A stretch of DNA of 33,621 nucleotides from Candidatus Aminicenantota bacterium. GTDB lineage: Bacteria; Acidobacteriota; Aminicenantia; UBA2199. The DNA lies in the NCBI GenBank assembly GCA_011772425.1, contig WVZO01000158.1:1-33621 (forward strand), written 5' to 3'. Shown piece by piece: positions 22,130 to 29,902 of the stretch (positions are counted from its first letter, which is position 1; each line of letters opens with the position of its first letter). The position numbers and the translations under genes were made by a program. A model generated the notes under the pieces. The model did no database searches. It saw only the letters and a program-made list of their open reading frames with translations, and was not told the origin of the DNA.

Positions 22130-22685
22130 TTACCTTCCTAACTTCTTTTCTAAAACATCGGCTATCTTGTATGCCACCCAATATCCGTTTTTTACTCGCT
22201 CCTCCTCAGTCATGCCGCGCTTGAGCATCTCGTATTCGGGGATGCCATCGTAAAAATGGGGGTCCTCTGATTGATAGAGATCGGAGAATTGAGACACATC
22301 CAGGGCGTATTCTTTGGTTATTTGCAGGTGTTCTGCGGCTGTTAATCCCAGCAATTTTTGAGGTTCTTTCGATTCCAGCAGCACCTGGCCGCAGAAGAAC
22401 AATAAAACATAGGCAATCTTTGCCTGATTTTTTTGCCAGTTCGTATTCCTGTTGGGTGATGGATTTGGTTTGTCCTTTGGGCATAAATCCGTACCGGTGG
22501 GCATAGATACCGATAAAAATATCGCACTCCTGGACTTCCTTATCACATACCGTTTCAGCGTCTTGCGGTTGACTCATAAAAAATTCCATTGCCACGGGCT
22601 GGCAATCGTAGCGATTCACCACCTCGATGGCTCTCTCCCTGTATTCCTTCAAATCCTCATAAGTAGAAGAAATAAATACCTTCAT
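22130..22685 (-). pseudogene. Frameshifted, internally deleted DUF4062 protein gene
   Basis: The first ~95 codons from the ATG at 22685 encode a DUF4062 domain nearly identical to the intact gene at 23821-25287 (MKVFISSTYEDLKEYRERAI, then KSGKDCLCFIV). At about 22400 the similarity stops and the reading frame becomes nonsense. A different frame (from about 22390 to 22130) encodes a ~36-residue segment not found in the intact copy (including ESKEPQKLLGLTAAEHLQ). It then carries the same C-terminal tail DPHFYDGIPEYEMLKRGMT...YWVAYKIADVLEK. So a large deletion with a frame change removed the NTPase middle. The 5' and 3' flanks are also shared with the intact copy, showing the whole locus was duplicated. 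No function is expected, though a truncated DUF4062 peptide could still be made. Confidence 0.85.
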
Positions 22686-22697
22686 AGTCAACCCCAA

Positions 22698-22731
22698 TTA
22701 ACAATTGACAATTAATTATTGACAATTACAA
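22698..22731. repeat. AT-rich TTGACAATT dispersed motif, copy 1
   Basis: Consecutive AACAATTGACAATTAATTATTGACAATTA upstream of the DUF4062 pseudogene. Near-identical copies are at 25303-25333 and 31016-31054. It contains TTGACA-like hexamers and short ATTAAT inverted symmetry, so it may supply promoter elements. Confidence 0.65.
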
Positions 22732-22790
22732 GGAATAAAGATACCATAGAGGGAAAGTAAAGTCAAAGATGATTTTGATTGCCTTTGCTG

Positions 22791-22819
22791 TTGACATAAA
22801 GCTGTTTTAATAATATATT
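22791..22819 (+). promoter_or_regulatory. Sigma-70 promoter of the MNT/HEPN pair (probably leaderless)
   Basis: Perfect TTGACA (22791-22796), 17 nt, TATATT (22814-22819), then six nt to the ATG at 22826. No Shine-Dalgarno is present. Geometry is identical to the gntR promoter at 6302-6330. Confidence 0.65.
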
Positions 22820-22825
22820 TAGAAC

Positions 22826-23173
22826 ATGCAAATAAAGGATAAAGAGCTTGCAAAGATTGTAAATGTAATTGTTAGCACTATATTTCCCCAAAAGATATTT
22901 CTATTTGGTTCACGGGCAATGAGTAAATCCAATAAAAGAAGCGACTATGATATCTTTGTCCTTGTAAAAAACGGGAAAAATACCAGGGAAATGGAAAAAG
23001 AATTGTACTACTTAATGGCAAAAGAGGGTATTGGCATTCCGGTGGATTTGATTGTGGAGACAGAGGAAGAATTTGAACGCCTTAAAGATAACCAATATCT
23101 CATTTATAACCAGGTGGATAAATACGGGAAAGCAATTTATGAAAGAGAAACCACTGCACCAACAATGGCTTGA
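22826..23173 (+). CDS. Minimal nucleotidyltransferase (MNT) antitoxin
   Basis: A 115-residue MNT domain protein. The catalytic motif is LFGSRAMSKSNKRSDYDIFV (GSR at 28-30, Asp pair at 40 and 42), and the third acidic residue is in PVDLIV (about 73). Such proteins partner with HEPN ribonuclease toxins; in studied cases they inactivate the toxin by adding AMP to a tyrosine. The HEPN gene follows with a 35 bp overlap, so they are coupled. The gene has a strong promoter six nt before its ATG and no ribosome-binding site, so it is probably translated from a leaderless mRNA. The pair sits between two copies of a DUF4062 locus. Confidence 0.88.
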   Translation: MQIKDKELAKIVNVIVSTIFPQKIFLFGSRAMSKSNKRSDYDIFVLVKNGKNTREMEKELYYLMAKEGIGIPVDLIVETEEEFERLKDNQYLIYNQVDKYGKAIYERETTAPTMA

Positions 23174-23660
23174 GCGTTCAAGAAGTAATCTCGAACGGGC
23201 ACGAGTCGATAGCTTTTCGCGCAATATTCATATTTTATATGAAGATATGTGTTTTGACTGCCAGCAGTCAGTAGAGAAAGCTCTTAAAGGGCTTATGGTT
23301 TTTAAAAATATTGAATTTGAGTGGACACACGATATCGGCACTTTAATAAAAACATTAGAAGATAATACTATTGAAGTTCCGGATAAAATCAAGAAATCGG
23401 CGTCACTTTCAGTATATGCTGTCAGAACAAGGTATCCAGGAAAGGAAGATCCGGTTACCAAAGAGGAATTCCAGGAAGCGTTAAGCCTTGCTGATACTGT
23501 ATTTGAATGGGTTAAAGATAAATTAGAAGCAGCAGAACCATCTGAACTTCTTGATGAAACAGAAACAGATAAGATGATAAAAAGAGCAGGGGAGGAAACA
23601 CAAAAGATGGAAGAAAAGAATCAAAGCACAAAAAAAGGAAAGGTGACAGGCAAAAAATAA
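23139..23660 (+). CDS. HEPN domain protein, probable toxin partner of the MNT protein
   Basis: A 173-residue protein from the ATG at 23139. A longer frame begins inside the MNT gene without support. The HEPN domain (about 5-130) shows WLERSRSNLERAR, YEDMCFDCQQSVEKALKGLMV, EWTHDIGTLI and a YAVRTRYPG segment, the usual PF05168 pattern. The canonical RX4-6H ribonuclease motif is not evident, so catalytic activity is uncertain; some PF05168 proteins serve as scaffolds. The C-terminal ~45 residues are an unusual highly charged extension (ETDKMIKRAGEETQKMEEKNQ...) absent from minimal HEPN proteins. It overlaps the MNT gene by 35 bp and has GGGAAAG upstream as ribosome-binding site. Confidence 0.86.
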   Translation: MKEKPLHQQWLERSRSNLERARVDSFSRNIHILYEDMCFDCQQSVEKALKGLMVFKNIEFEWTHDIGTLIKTLEDNTIEVPDKIKKSASLSVYAVRTRYPGKEDPVTKEEFQEALSLADTVFEWVKDKLEAAEPSELLDETETDKMIKRAGEETQKMEEKNQSTKKGKVTGKK

Positions 23661-23695
23661 TACTTATAGGGCTTAAAAATGCCGTTGTGTACTCT

Positions 23696-23732
23696 TCGCC
23701 GAAGGCGTTAACAAATATGCCCATAAGGCACC
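23696..23732 (-). repeat. Two-hairpin dispersed element, copy B
   Basis: CGCC-GAA-GGCG (23697-23707) and TGCCC-ATA-AGGCA (23718-23730, one base diverged), with the same ~10 nt spacer as copy A. The surrounding ~80 bp is also shared with 22010-22090, marking the edge of the DUF4062 duplication. Confidence 0.75.
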
Positions 23733-23820
23733 TTTCTTGTTTGTAATTTTGAATTTGGAATTTGGAATTTCTATTCGGCTGGGGGTGCCACTCCCTTTGG
23801 GATTTGGAATTTTCTTTCTT

Positions 23821-25287
23821 TCACTTTTCTAACTTCCTTTGTTCCAAAACATCGGCTATCTTATACGCAACCCAGTAACCATTCTGAACTCTCTCCTCCT
23901 GTGTCATTCCGCGCTTGAGCATCTCGTATTCCGGGATGCCATCGTAAAAATGGGGGTCCTTTTGATCGATGAGATTGAGGCGAAAGGCTTCCTGTATATC
24001 TTTTGTCCTGCTGCGTTTGATAGAAGAAGCCAACAGCTTTAACATCAATGGGTGAAAGTCGTAGACGTTTCCCGCCTGTTCCAATTCGGCACGGGTCCCT
24101 TTCACACCTTCGCTGCGTAAAAACCGCACCGCATCTACCTCTGAAAGCCCTTTCAAAAAGATATGTTTGACACCGGAAAGCTCTTCGAGTGGCGTGGGAA
24201 AGAGACGTGTGGTAATCAAAATCCTGGATAGACTTCCTGTTGATGCCAGGTGCTGTAAAAACCGGGCAGCCAATGGATGTACCGGTTCCCTCTGCCGCTT
24301 ATCCCATTCAGCCTCGGCGATTTTGTCACCTTCGAATCCCTTTTCCTGGATATACATGGCAGACATGTCCGAATAACCCCGCAAAGCCCGTTCCAATCCA
24401 TCCAGCACCAGCAAGAACTTGCGGTTATGCAGCGCTGCCTGCAATTGGGCCAGGTCCGCGGACAACACGCTTCCATGGCTGTCCTCTTTTTTCAATACGT
24501 TTAAATAGCAGGCCAATTGTATAAGAAATGTTTCAAAAGGTGCTTCGTAAAAGGACCACCAGAAGACGCCGTCCAATTCTACAGCCTTTTCATTAATTTC
24601 CTTTTGCATCCAGACCCAGGTGAGGGCGGTTTTGCCCATGCCACCGATGGCTTCCATCACCAACACCGGTTTTTTTTCATTATAAAACCAGTTGGAAAGT
24701 TCAGCCATTTCCGCTGCCCTGCCGGTGAAATGCTCCGGCAGCGGATAAGGATGCGCAATAAACGGTGTGGGTGCGAAAGGAATACAAATTTCAGGAATCG
24801 GTTTCTCCTTCTTTCTCTCCTTTTCTGCCTTTTGCTTTGCCATTAACTTCCCCAGGGAGGTGGAAAGCTTTATCTCAAAATCCGATGTGCTGGTAAAAGT
24901 GGAGACAATATTTTGCTCCCTGACATCCTTTAAAAACACCTCCAATTCCTTTCGTTTCTCAAACTCGATAAAAGCAGGTTTCCATGAATGATCTTTGTCA
25001 ACAATAAAACACAGGCAATCTTTGCCTGATTTTTTTGCCAGTTCGTATTCCTGTTCGGTGATGGATTTGGTTTGTCCTTTGGGCACAAAACCGTACCGGT
25101 GGGCATAGATACCCACAAAGATGTCGCATTCTTCGATCTTCTCTTTACAGACTTCAGTCGGCTCTTGCGGTTGACTCATAAAAAATTCCATTGCCACGGG
25201 CTGGCAAGCGTAGCGATTCACCACCTCAATGGCTCTCTCCCTGTATTCCTTCAAATCCTCATAAGTGGAAGAAATAAATACCTTCAT
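23821..25287 (-). CDS. DUF4062 - STAND (NB-ARC-like) NTPase with conserved C-terminal tail
   Basis: A 488-residue protein. DUF4062 (1-95, KVFISSTYEDLKEYRERAI ... IGIYAHRYGF-like) is a TIR-related fold found at the N-terminus of many STAND proteins. After a linker rich in K and E comes FTGRAAEMAELSNWF, then the P-loop MEAIGGMGKTALTW (Walker A 215-220), Walker B KFLLVLDGLE (290-299), RILITTRLF (sensor/RNBS-B-like), LKGLSEVDAVRFL and a DFHPLMLKLLA motif like the GLPLAL region. It then ends abruptly in a 45-residue tail (DPHFYDGIPEYEMLKRG...). No repeat sensor domain follows, unlike typical family members that carry TPR or WD repeats, so it may be a naturally shortened version. Defence or signalling by nucleotide-dependent oligomerisation is the family precedent; its effector is unknown. 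ATG at 25287 has GGGG upstream; a TTG at 25299 is an alternative. Confidence 0.86.
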   Translation of the reverse strand: MKVFISSTYEDLKEYRERAIEVVNRYACQPVAMEFFMSQPQEPTEVCKEKIEECDIFVGIYAHRYGFVPKGQTKSITEQEYELAKKSGKDCLCFIVDKDHSWKPAFIEFEKRKELEVFLKDVREQNIVSTFTSTSDFEIKLSTSLGKLMAKQKAEKERKKEKPIPEICIPFAPTPFIAHPYPLPEHFTGRAAEMAELSNWFYNEKKPVLVMEAIGGMGKTALTWVWMQKEINEKAVELDGVFWWSFYEAPFETFLIQLACYLNVLKKEDSHGSVLSADLAQLQAALHNRKFLLVLDGLERALRGYSDMSAMYIQEKGFEGDKIAEAEWDKRQREPVHPLAARFLQHLASTGSLSRILITTRLFPTPLEELSGVKHIFLKGLSEVDAVRFLRSEGVKGTRAELEQAGNVYDFHPLMLKLLASSIKRSRTKDIQEAFRLNLIDQKDPHFYDGIPEYEMLKRGMTQEERVQNGYWVAYKIADVLEQRKLEK

Positions 25288-25302
25288 AGTCAGCCCCAAT
25301 TA

Positions 25303-25333
25303 ACAATTGACAATTGATTATTGACAATTACAA
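25303..25333. repeat. AT-rich TTGACAATT dispersed motif, copy 2
   Basis: Almost identical to 22698-22731 and followed by the same CAAGGAATAAAGATACCA sequence. It marks the upstream boundary of the DUF4062 duplication. Confidence 0.65.
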
Positions 25334-25749
25334 GGAATAAAGATACCACACCAGGAAGATATTGTCAAAAGGGGTCGGCGACCCCACCCACTTGCACGGC
25401 ATAGCCACTTTCACACGTTGAAGACGTTTTACCAAAACGTTTTTTTTGCAAACTTTTCCAGGGCATTAGTAAAAGGGGGTAGAGCATAGAGCATAGAGCG
25501 TAGAACGTAGAGAAAAAAGAAGAAAAAGTGCCGGGCCAGGATAACACCTGGAAACCTTTGTTATCAAAGACTTATAGAAATTCCTGGACATCAAATTTAG
25601 CTCGTGCATGAGCAAAATTAGCTGACGACTGATGTTCTTCACCGCTATTATCGATTCACTGCTCGAAAATGTTCTTTTCCTGGCGATTTTTCCATAAATA
25701 GGTTAAAATATAAAGATAGGAAGTGAGTTAAAATATGAGTAAATGAAAA
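25334..25749. other. Gene-free spacer with small hairpins and a 7 bp tandem repeat
   Basis: Holds GGGGTC-GGC-GACCCC (25371-25385), an AT-rich dyad ACGTTTT-ACC-AAAACGT followed by a T-run (about 25424-25448), and the TAGAGCA tandem at 25480-25512. No credible coding frame. The promoter of the plus-strand peptidase gene must lie in the last part; only weak candidates are seen. Confidence 0.55.
25480..25512. repeat. 7 bp tandem repeat (TAGAGCA)
   Basis: TAGAGCA TAGAGCA TAGAGCG TAGAACG TAGAG: four full copies and a partial, with increasing drift to the right. Confidence 0.75.
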
Positions 25750-26286
25750 ATGGAGAAAGTCGACGTTTCATCAAAAGTGTCTGCCGAGGAAAAAAAAGAG
25801 GGGCTTTCTCTTTCCAGTACAGAGGTGATAGAACTGCTTCACACTGTTCATGAGAAAGGGGCAAACTTCCGGTTCAAAGCTGCCGGTTTCAGCATGAAAC
25901 CTTCCATTCGCAATAATGATGTGATTACCATCTCTCCTTTGAAAGAAATCCCACCCTCTGTGGGCGAAGTGGTGGCTTTTCGCCATCCCCGGTCAAACCA
26001 ATTGCTGATTCATCGGGTGGTGCGGAAAAAACATGGCACTTTTTTCATCCGGGGAGACAATCTCCGGCAAACAGATTCCCACATTCCCCTGGAAAATATT
26101 CTTGGCGTGGTCACCCGGATAGAACGCCAGGGCCGGGTTCTTTTTTGGCCGGACCGCTTCCGCCATCGGTTCCGGGCAAGATTATACTTTCGCGGTTACC
26201 TGGCCTATATAAAAATAAGGTTCCGTCTGAGAACCGCTCTCCGTTTTATTGTTACCGCTCTACTGCCCGCAAAAACTTTTATTTAA
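25750..26286 (+). CDS. S24/S26-type serine peptidase (signal peptidase I-like, Ser-His type)
   Basis: A 178-residue protein. FKAAGFSMKPSIRNNDVITI carries the SM motif with nucleophile Ser48; GEVVAFRHPRSNQLLIHRVVRKK has His88 where archaeal/SipW-like S26B enzymes have their catalytic His; and FFIRGDNLRQTD is the GDN motif. These define the S26 fold. It lacks the N-terminal membrane anchor expected of a signal peptidase. The C-terminus is very basic and aromatic (RFRHRFRARLYFRGYLAYIKIRF) and ends with a short hydrophobic stretch, which might bind the membrane. Similar small S24/S26 proteins occur near peptide or exopolysaccharide export genes. No obvious ribosome-binding site precedes the chosen ATG, so the start is uncertain. 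Confidence 0.78.
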   Translation: MEKVDVSSKVSAEEKKEGLSLSSTEVIELLHTVHEKGANFRFKAAGFSMKPSIRNNDVITISPLKEIPPSVGEVVAFRHPRSNQLLIHRVVRKKHGTFFIRGDNLRQTDSHIPLENILGVVTRIERQGRVLFWPDRFRHRFRARLYFRGYLAYIKIRFRLRTALRFIVTALLPAKTFI

Positions 26287-26396
26287 AAGGGGGTAACATT
26301 TTTTGATTTTTTTTTTATTTTTAACTTGAACTTTGCTTGGTTTTGTGTTACGTTTTCTTTTTCTAAACCGAAACTTAACAGGAGAGGTAAGTTAAG

Positions 26397-26534
26397 ATGT
26401 TTTATTACCGGTTGATAAACGAAAAAATGCATAAAATATACCGGGATAAAGTGGATAAAAAGGAAGCAGGTAAGAGGGAGGGACAATGGGAAAAGAAAAA
26501 GCCAAAACAAGATCACAGCTTATGGACGAATTAA
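26397..26534 (+). CDS. Possible 45-codon small ORF overlapping the hybrid kinase start
   Basis: Begins MFYYRLINEKMHKIYRDKVD after an AGGAGAGG Shine-Dalgarno and runs 49 bp into the hybrid-kinase gene in another frame, where its composition becomes Lys-rich. The good ribosome-binding site is the main support. It may be a leader that couples translation, or chance. Confidence 0.3.
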   Translation: MFYYRLINEKMHKIYRDKVDKKEAGKREGQWEKKKPKQDHSLWTN

Positions 26535-28105
26535 AACTGCTGCGTCAGAGGATTGCAGAGCTGGAACTGGCATTGGAAAGCGCAGGACTTGGTTTGTGGG
26601 ACCATGATTTTGTCACCGGCAAGGTGATTCGCAATGAACGTTGGGCAGAAATGCTCGGTTATACATTGGATGAGTTGAATTCAGAGGTAGATATCTGGAA
26701 AAGTCTCATCCATCCGGATGATTTACCCCTGGTTAATAAAATTGCAAAAGACCATGAAGCCGGGCGGATTCCTTTTTTTAAGGTAGAACATCGTTTAAAG
26801 ACCAAATCCGGGGAGTGGAAGTGGATTCTTAATTGGGGTAAAGTGGTTGAGCGTGAAAAAGATGGGCGTCCTTTAAGGGCAATGGGAACACATCTCGATA
26901 TCAGCGAACGTAAGCAGGAAGAAGAAAAGCGATTAAAACTGGAAGCCCAGGTCCAGCAAGCCCAGAAATTTGAAAGCCTTAACGTGATGGCCGGAAGTAT
27001 CGCTCACCATTTCAATAACCTCCTGATGGTAGTTTTGGGAAACCTGGACCTGGTATTAGACAGTTTACCTGCCGATTCTTCATCAAGACAAAACATCCAA
27101 AATGCTGAAAAAGCAGCCAAACATGCGGCAGAGTTAAGCAACCTGATGTTGACTTATGTGGGGCAGAGAAAAATGGATATGCAAGTTACGGACATATCGG
27201 AAATAGTCGAAGACATGATGGGAATCCTGGAGTTGGCGCTTTCAAAGAAGGCAGTGCTGCGATTCAATCCCGCTTCAAAACCTGCTTTATTTAAAGGGGA
27301 TACTTCCCAGATTCGCCAGGTAATTATTAACCTGGTGACCAATGCTGCCGAGGCCGTTGGTGACACCAAAGGCTCTATTATACTATCTACCGGCACCATG
27401 TTTTGTGAACGCCACCATTTTCAACCACCCTTTCAAAAAGAGGATTTACCCGATGGAGATTATGTTTATTTCCAGGTGTCTGATACCGGCTGTGGTATGG
27501 ACAAAAAGACCCTGAACCGGGTTTTTGATCCGTTTTTTACTACCAGGTTTCCAGGGCGTGGACTGGGAATGGCTGTTGTGTTGGGGATCGTCCGTGCTCA
27601 CAATGGAGCGATTCTTTTGGATAGTCAACCCGGTCAAGGCACCACGGTAAAAGTGTTGTTTCGCGCTCTTGAGAGCCAGGAAAAAATTCAAAAGAAAATC
27701 ACAGAGCCGGGTTTTGTAGATAAGTGGCAGGGCAGGGGAACCGTTCTTATGGTAGATGATGAAGAAATGGTCCTGGATGTAGGCAAAAAAATGCTGACCC
27801 GGCTGGGGTTCAATGCTATTACAACGTCCAATGCCCGGGAAGCAATCGAGATTTGCCGGGAACAGGGACCTGATATCGGCTGCGTTTTCATTGATCTCAC
27901 CATGCCTCAAATGAATGGTGTGGAATTGTTCCATGAACTGAGACGTATCAAAAAGGATATCCCTATTATTATTTCCAGTGGATATACAGAGGAACAAACC
28001 ATGAGCCGGTTTAGAGACATCCGGCCGGAAGGATTCATTCAAAAACCTTACCATATGAAGCAGTTGGCAGCCAAAATGCAAATGATTATGAGTTCCATGG
28101 CCTAG
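26486..28105 (+). CDS. PAS hybrid histidine kinase with C-terminal receiver domain
   Basis: A 539-residue cytoplasmic protein. A short coiled coil (about 5-30) leads into a PAS fold with GLWDHDFVTGKVIRNERWAEMLGYT and ending THLDISERKQEEEKR. The HisKA domain contains MAGSIAHHFNNLLMVVLGN, with the phosphorylated His at 174 (IAHDFNNLL is the usual form). The ATPase domain shows NLVTNAAEAV, VSDTGCGMDKKTLNRVFDPFFTT and GRGLGMAVVLGIVRAHNG. The receiver domain has LMVDDEE, FIDLTMPQMNG with the phosphoacceptor Asp, and QKPYHM with the Lys. This class of orphan hybrid kinases often passes phosphate to another receiver or acts alone. GGGAGGG lies before the ATG. It is followed by the gspA-like gene in the same direction. 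Confidence 0.94.
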   Translation: MGKEKAKTRSQLMDELKLLRQRIAELELALESAGLGLWDHDFVTGKVIRNERWAEMLGYTLDELNSEVDIWKSLIHPDDLPLVNKIAKDHEAGRIPFFKVEHRLKTKSGEWKWILNWGKVVEREKDGRPLRAMGTHLDISERKQEEEKRLKLEAQVQQAQKFESLNVMAGSIAHHFNNLLMVVLGNLDLVLDSLPADSSSRQNIQNAEKAAKHAAELSNLMLTYVGQRKMDMQVTDISEIVEDMMGILELALSKKAVLRFNPASKPALFKGDTSQIRQVIINLVTNAAEAVGDTKGSIILSTGTMFCERHHFQPPFQKEDLPDGDYVYFQVSDTGCGMDKKTLNRVFDPFFTTRFPGRGLGMAVVLGIVRAHNGAILLDSQPGQGTTVKVLFRALESQEKIQKKITEPGFVDKWQGRGTVLMVDDEEMVLDVGKKMLTRLGFNAITTSNAREAIEICREQGPDIGCVFIDLTMPQMNGVELFHELRRIKKDIPIIISSGYTEEQTMSRFRDIRPEGFIQKPYHMKQLAAKMQMIMSSMA

Positions 28106-28229
28106 GTCGTTTTTCGCCTCACCCCAATTCCTGATCTTGCAAAATGAGCCAGTTTATGATAAAAAAGGAGCATGAAAAATTTATTTCACTTTCTCCTGCA
28201 AATAACCGGAAAAAGGAAAAGGATAAAGC

Positions 28230-29888
28230 ATGTATGACAATTTTTTCGGATTCAAAGAGCGACCGTTTCAACTGGTTCCTAACCCGAAGTACCTTTTCCT
28301 GAGCAGGAGTCACGAGGAGGCGATTGCCCATCTCAATTATGCCATCTCTCACGGCGATGGTTTCGTGGAAATCACCGGGGAGGTGGGAACCGGGAAAACA
28401 ACCCTTTGTCGGGCATTCCTGGAAGACCTGGATGAAAACTCCGAAGTGGCTTATATTTTCAATCCCCAGCTCAATTCGCTGGAGTTATTACGGGCCATCA
28501 ACGATGAATTCGGTATTCCTGCGGATGCCGATAATACCAAAGACCTTATCGATACTTTAAATGTTTTTCTAATGGAGAAAAAATCCCAAAAGAAAAATGC
28601 CATCCTTCTGATCGATGAGGCTCAAAACTTGAACAAAGAGGTTCTGGAACAATTAAGACTGCTGTCCAATCTGGAAACCAATACCAGCAAACTGCTGCAA
28701 ATTATCCTGGTGGGCCAGCCCGAATTGCAGAAAATGCTTGATTCCTACGACCTCAGGCAGTTGCGGCAGCGAATAACATTAAGCTGGTACCTGACTCCTC
28801 TCAGCCGTAAAGAGACCAGGGAGTACATTCGCCACCGGGTGAATATCGCCTCTAAAAAAACCGAGGATAAGTTTACCGGGTCGGCATATCACTGGATCTA
28901 TAAATATTCCGGTGGTATCCCCAGGTTAATCAATATCGTTTGCGACCGGGCTCTTCTGACTGCCTTCGGGTTTAACCGGCGTAAGGTTACCGGGAGTATT
29001 GCCAGGAGCTCGATAAAGGAATTGAATGCCAGGGGAGGAGACACACACCGCATCTTTACCAAAGGCAGAGTGCTTACCGGCTTTATCGTCTTGTTTTGCC
29101 TGGCTCTTATTACCATGGTTTTGTTCAAGCTGCCCCCCGTGTTTAAACCCGGAACGGTGGTTGAGGAAAAATCAGCCGGGGATCAGGTATCTATGACAAA
29201 AACTTCCTGGACATTTGAAGATTTCCTGGGGAATTTAACGAGCCGCTCATCCAGGTTTATTGCCGTAAAAACAGCCCTTTCCCTGTGGGAAACAACTCCC
29301 AGGCTGAATCAATACCTGAACAATATCGATGAAAACGGAGCTTTTTTCCAGTTTGCCGCTGCCCGGAATAACTTCCAAATCCTGGCGGTTAACAACGATT
29401 GGGACCTGATAAAAAAATTAAACCTCCCTGCTGTCCTGGAGTTTTTGCCTCCGGGTGCAATTTCCCCCCGGTTTCTTACTATTATTAAAATGACTGAAAA
29501 TGAAATTATTCTCAAAGGTGGAGAAAAAAATGAAATCATAAGTGTAAAACCGGCGGAAATGCAATCATATTGGTCCGGGAACGCTTATATCCTCTGGAAA
29601 GATTTTTTCAATTACAGGGGAAAAATTCCCATCGATGCCCCAAAAGAATCTGTTTTTACCCTGAAAATGCTGCTGCGGGATATCGGGTTCAAGGAGATAA
29701 AATTGGATTACGTGTATGATGACTTCACCAGGGAAACTGTAAAAAAAATCCAGGAAAAGCACGGCATCGTGGTTGACGGCATCGTGGGGGCAAAAACGAA
29801 AATTGTCATTTACAATGAAAAAAAAGAATTAAAAATTCCCCATATCCGGTCATTAAACGATTCCCCTGGAGATAAAAAAAAGGAATGA
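28230..29888 (+). CDS. GspA/ExeA-like AAA ATPase with peptidoglycan-binding domain
   Basis: A 552-residue membrane ATPase. It opens with the family signature MYDNFFGFKERPFQLVPNP and has Walker A GEVGTGKTT (50-58), Walker B NAILLIDEAQNL (about 125-136), an arginine-rich RLRQRITL segment and GGIPRLINIVCDRAL. One membrane helix spans about 288-306. A periplasmic region is followed by a C-terminal PG_binding_1 domain (about 465-535, VKKIQEKHGIVVDGIVGAKT). This is the ExeA/GspA layout; in type II secretion systems GspA/GspB help place the secretin through the peptidoglycan. No secretin or pilus gene is in the window. The GspB-like gene follows 14 bp later. AAGGA precedes the ATG; a 21-codon ORF with its own AAGGAG (28172-28237) overlaps the start. 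Confidence 0.92.
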   Translation: MYDNFFGFKERPFQLVPNPKYLFLSRSHEEAIAHLNYAISHGDGFVEITGEVGTGKTTLCRAFLEDLDENSEVAYIFNPQLNSLELLRAINDEFGIPADADNTKDLIDTLNVFLMEKKSQKKNAILLIDEAQNLNKEVLEQLRLLSNLETNTSKLLQIILVGQPELQKMLDSYDLRQLRQRITLSWYLTPLSRKETREYIRHRVNIASKKTEDKFTGSAYHWIYKYSGGIPRLINIVCDRALLTAFGFNRRKVTGSIARSSIKELNARGGDTHRIFTKGRVLTGFIVLFCLALITMVLFKLPPVFKPGTVVEEKSAGDQVSMTKTSWTFEDFLGNLTSRSSRFIAVKTALSLWETTPRLNQYLNNIDENGAFFQFAAARNNFQILAVNNDWDLIKKLNLPAVLEFLPPGAISPRFLTIIKMTENEIILKGGEKNEIISVKPAEMQSYWSGNAYILWKDFFNYRGKIPIDAPKESVFTLKMLLRDIGFKEIKLDYVYDDFTRETVKKIQEKHGIVVDGIVGAKTKIVIYNEKKELKIPHIRSLNDSPGDKKKE

Positions 29889-29902
29889 AGGAGTATTGAA
29901 AA

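Noticed and set aside
25424-25448. ACGTTTT-ACC-AAAACGT plus T-run as a terminator
   Set aside because: Stem is AT-rich and weak, and no plus-strand gene lies upstream to be terminated; noted only as a dyad in the spacer.
26283-26516. Minus-strand 77-codon frame between the peptidase and the hybrid kinase
   Set aside because: AT-rich reading of a poly-T spacer, hydrophobic and basic without pattern, no ribosome-binding site.
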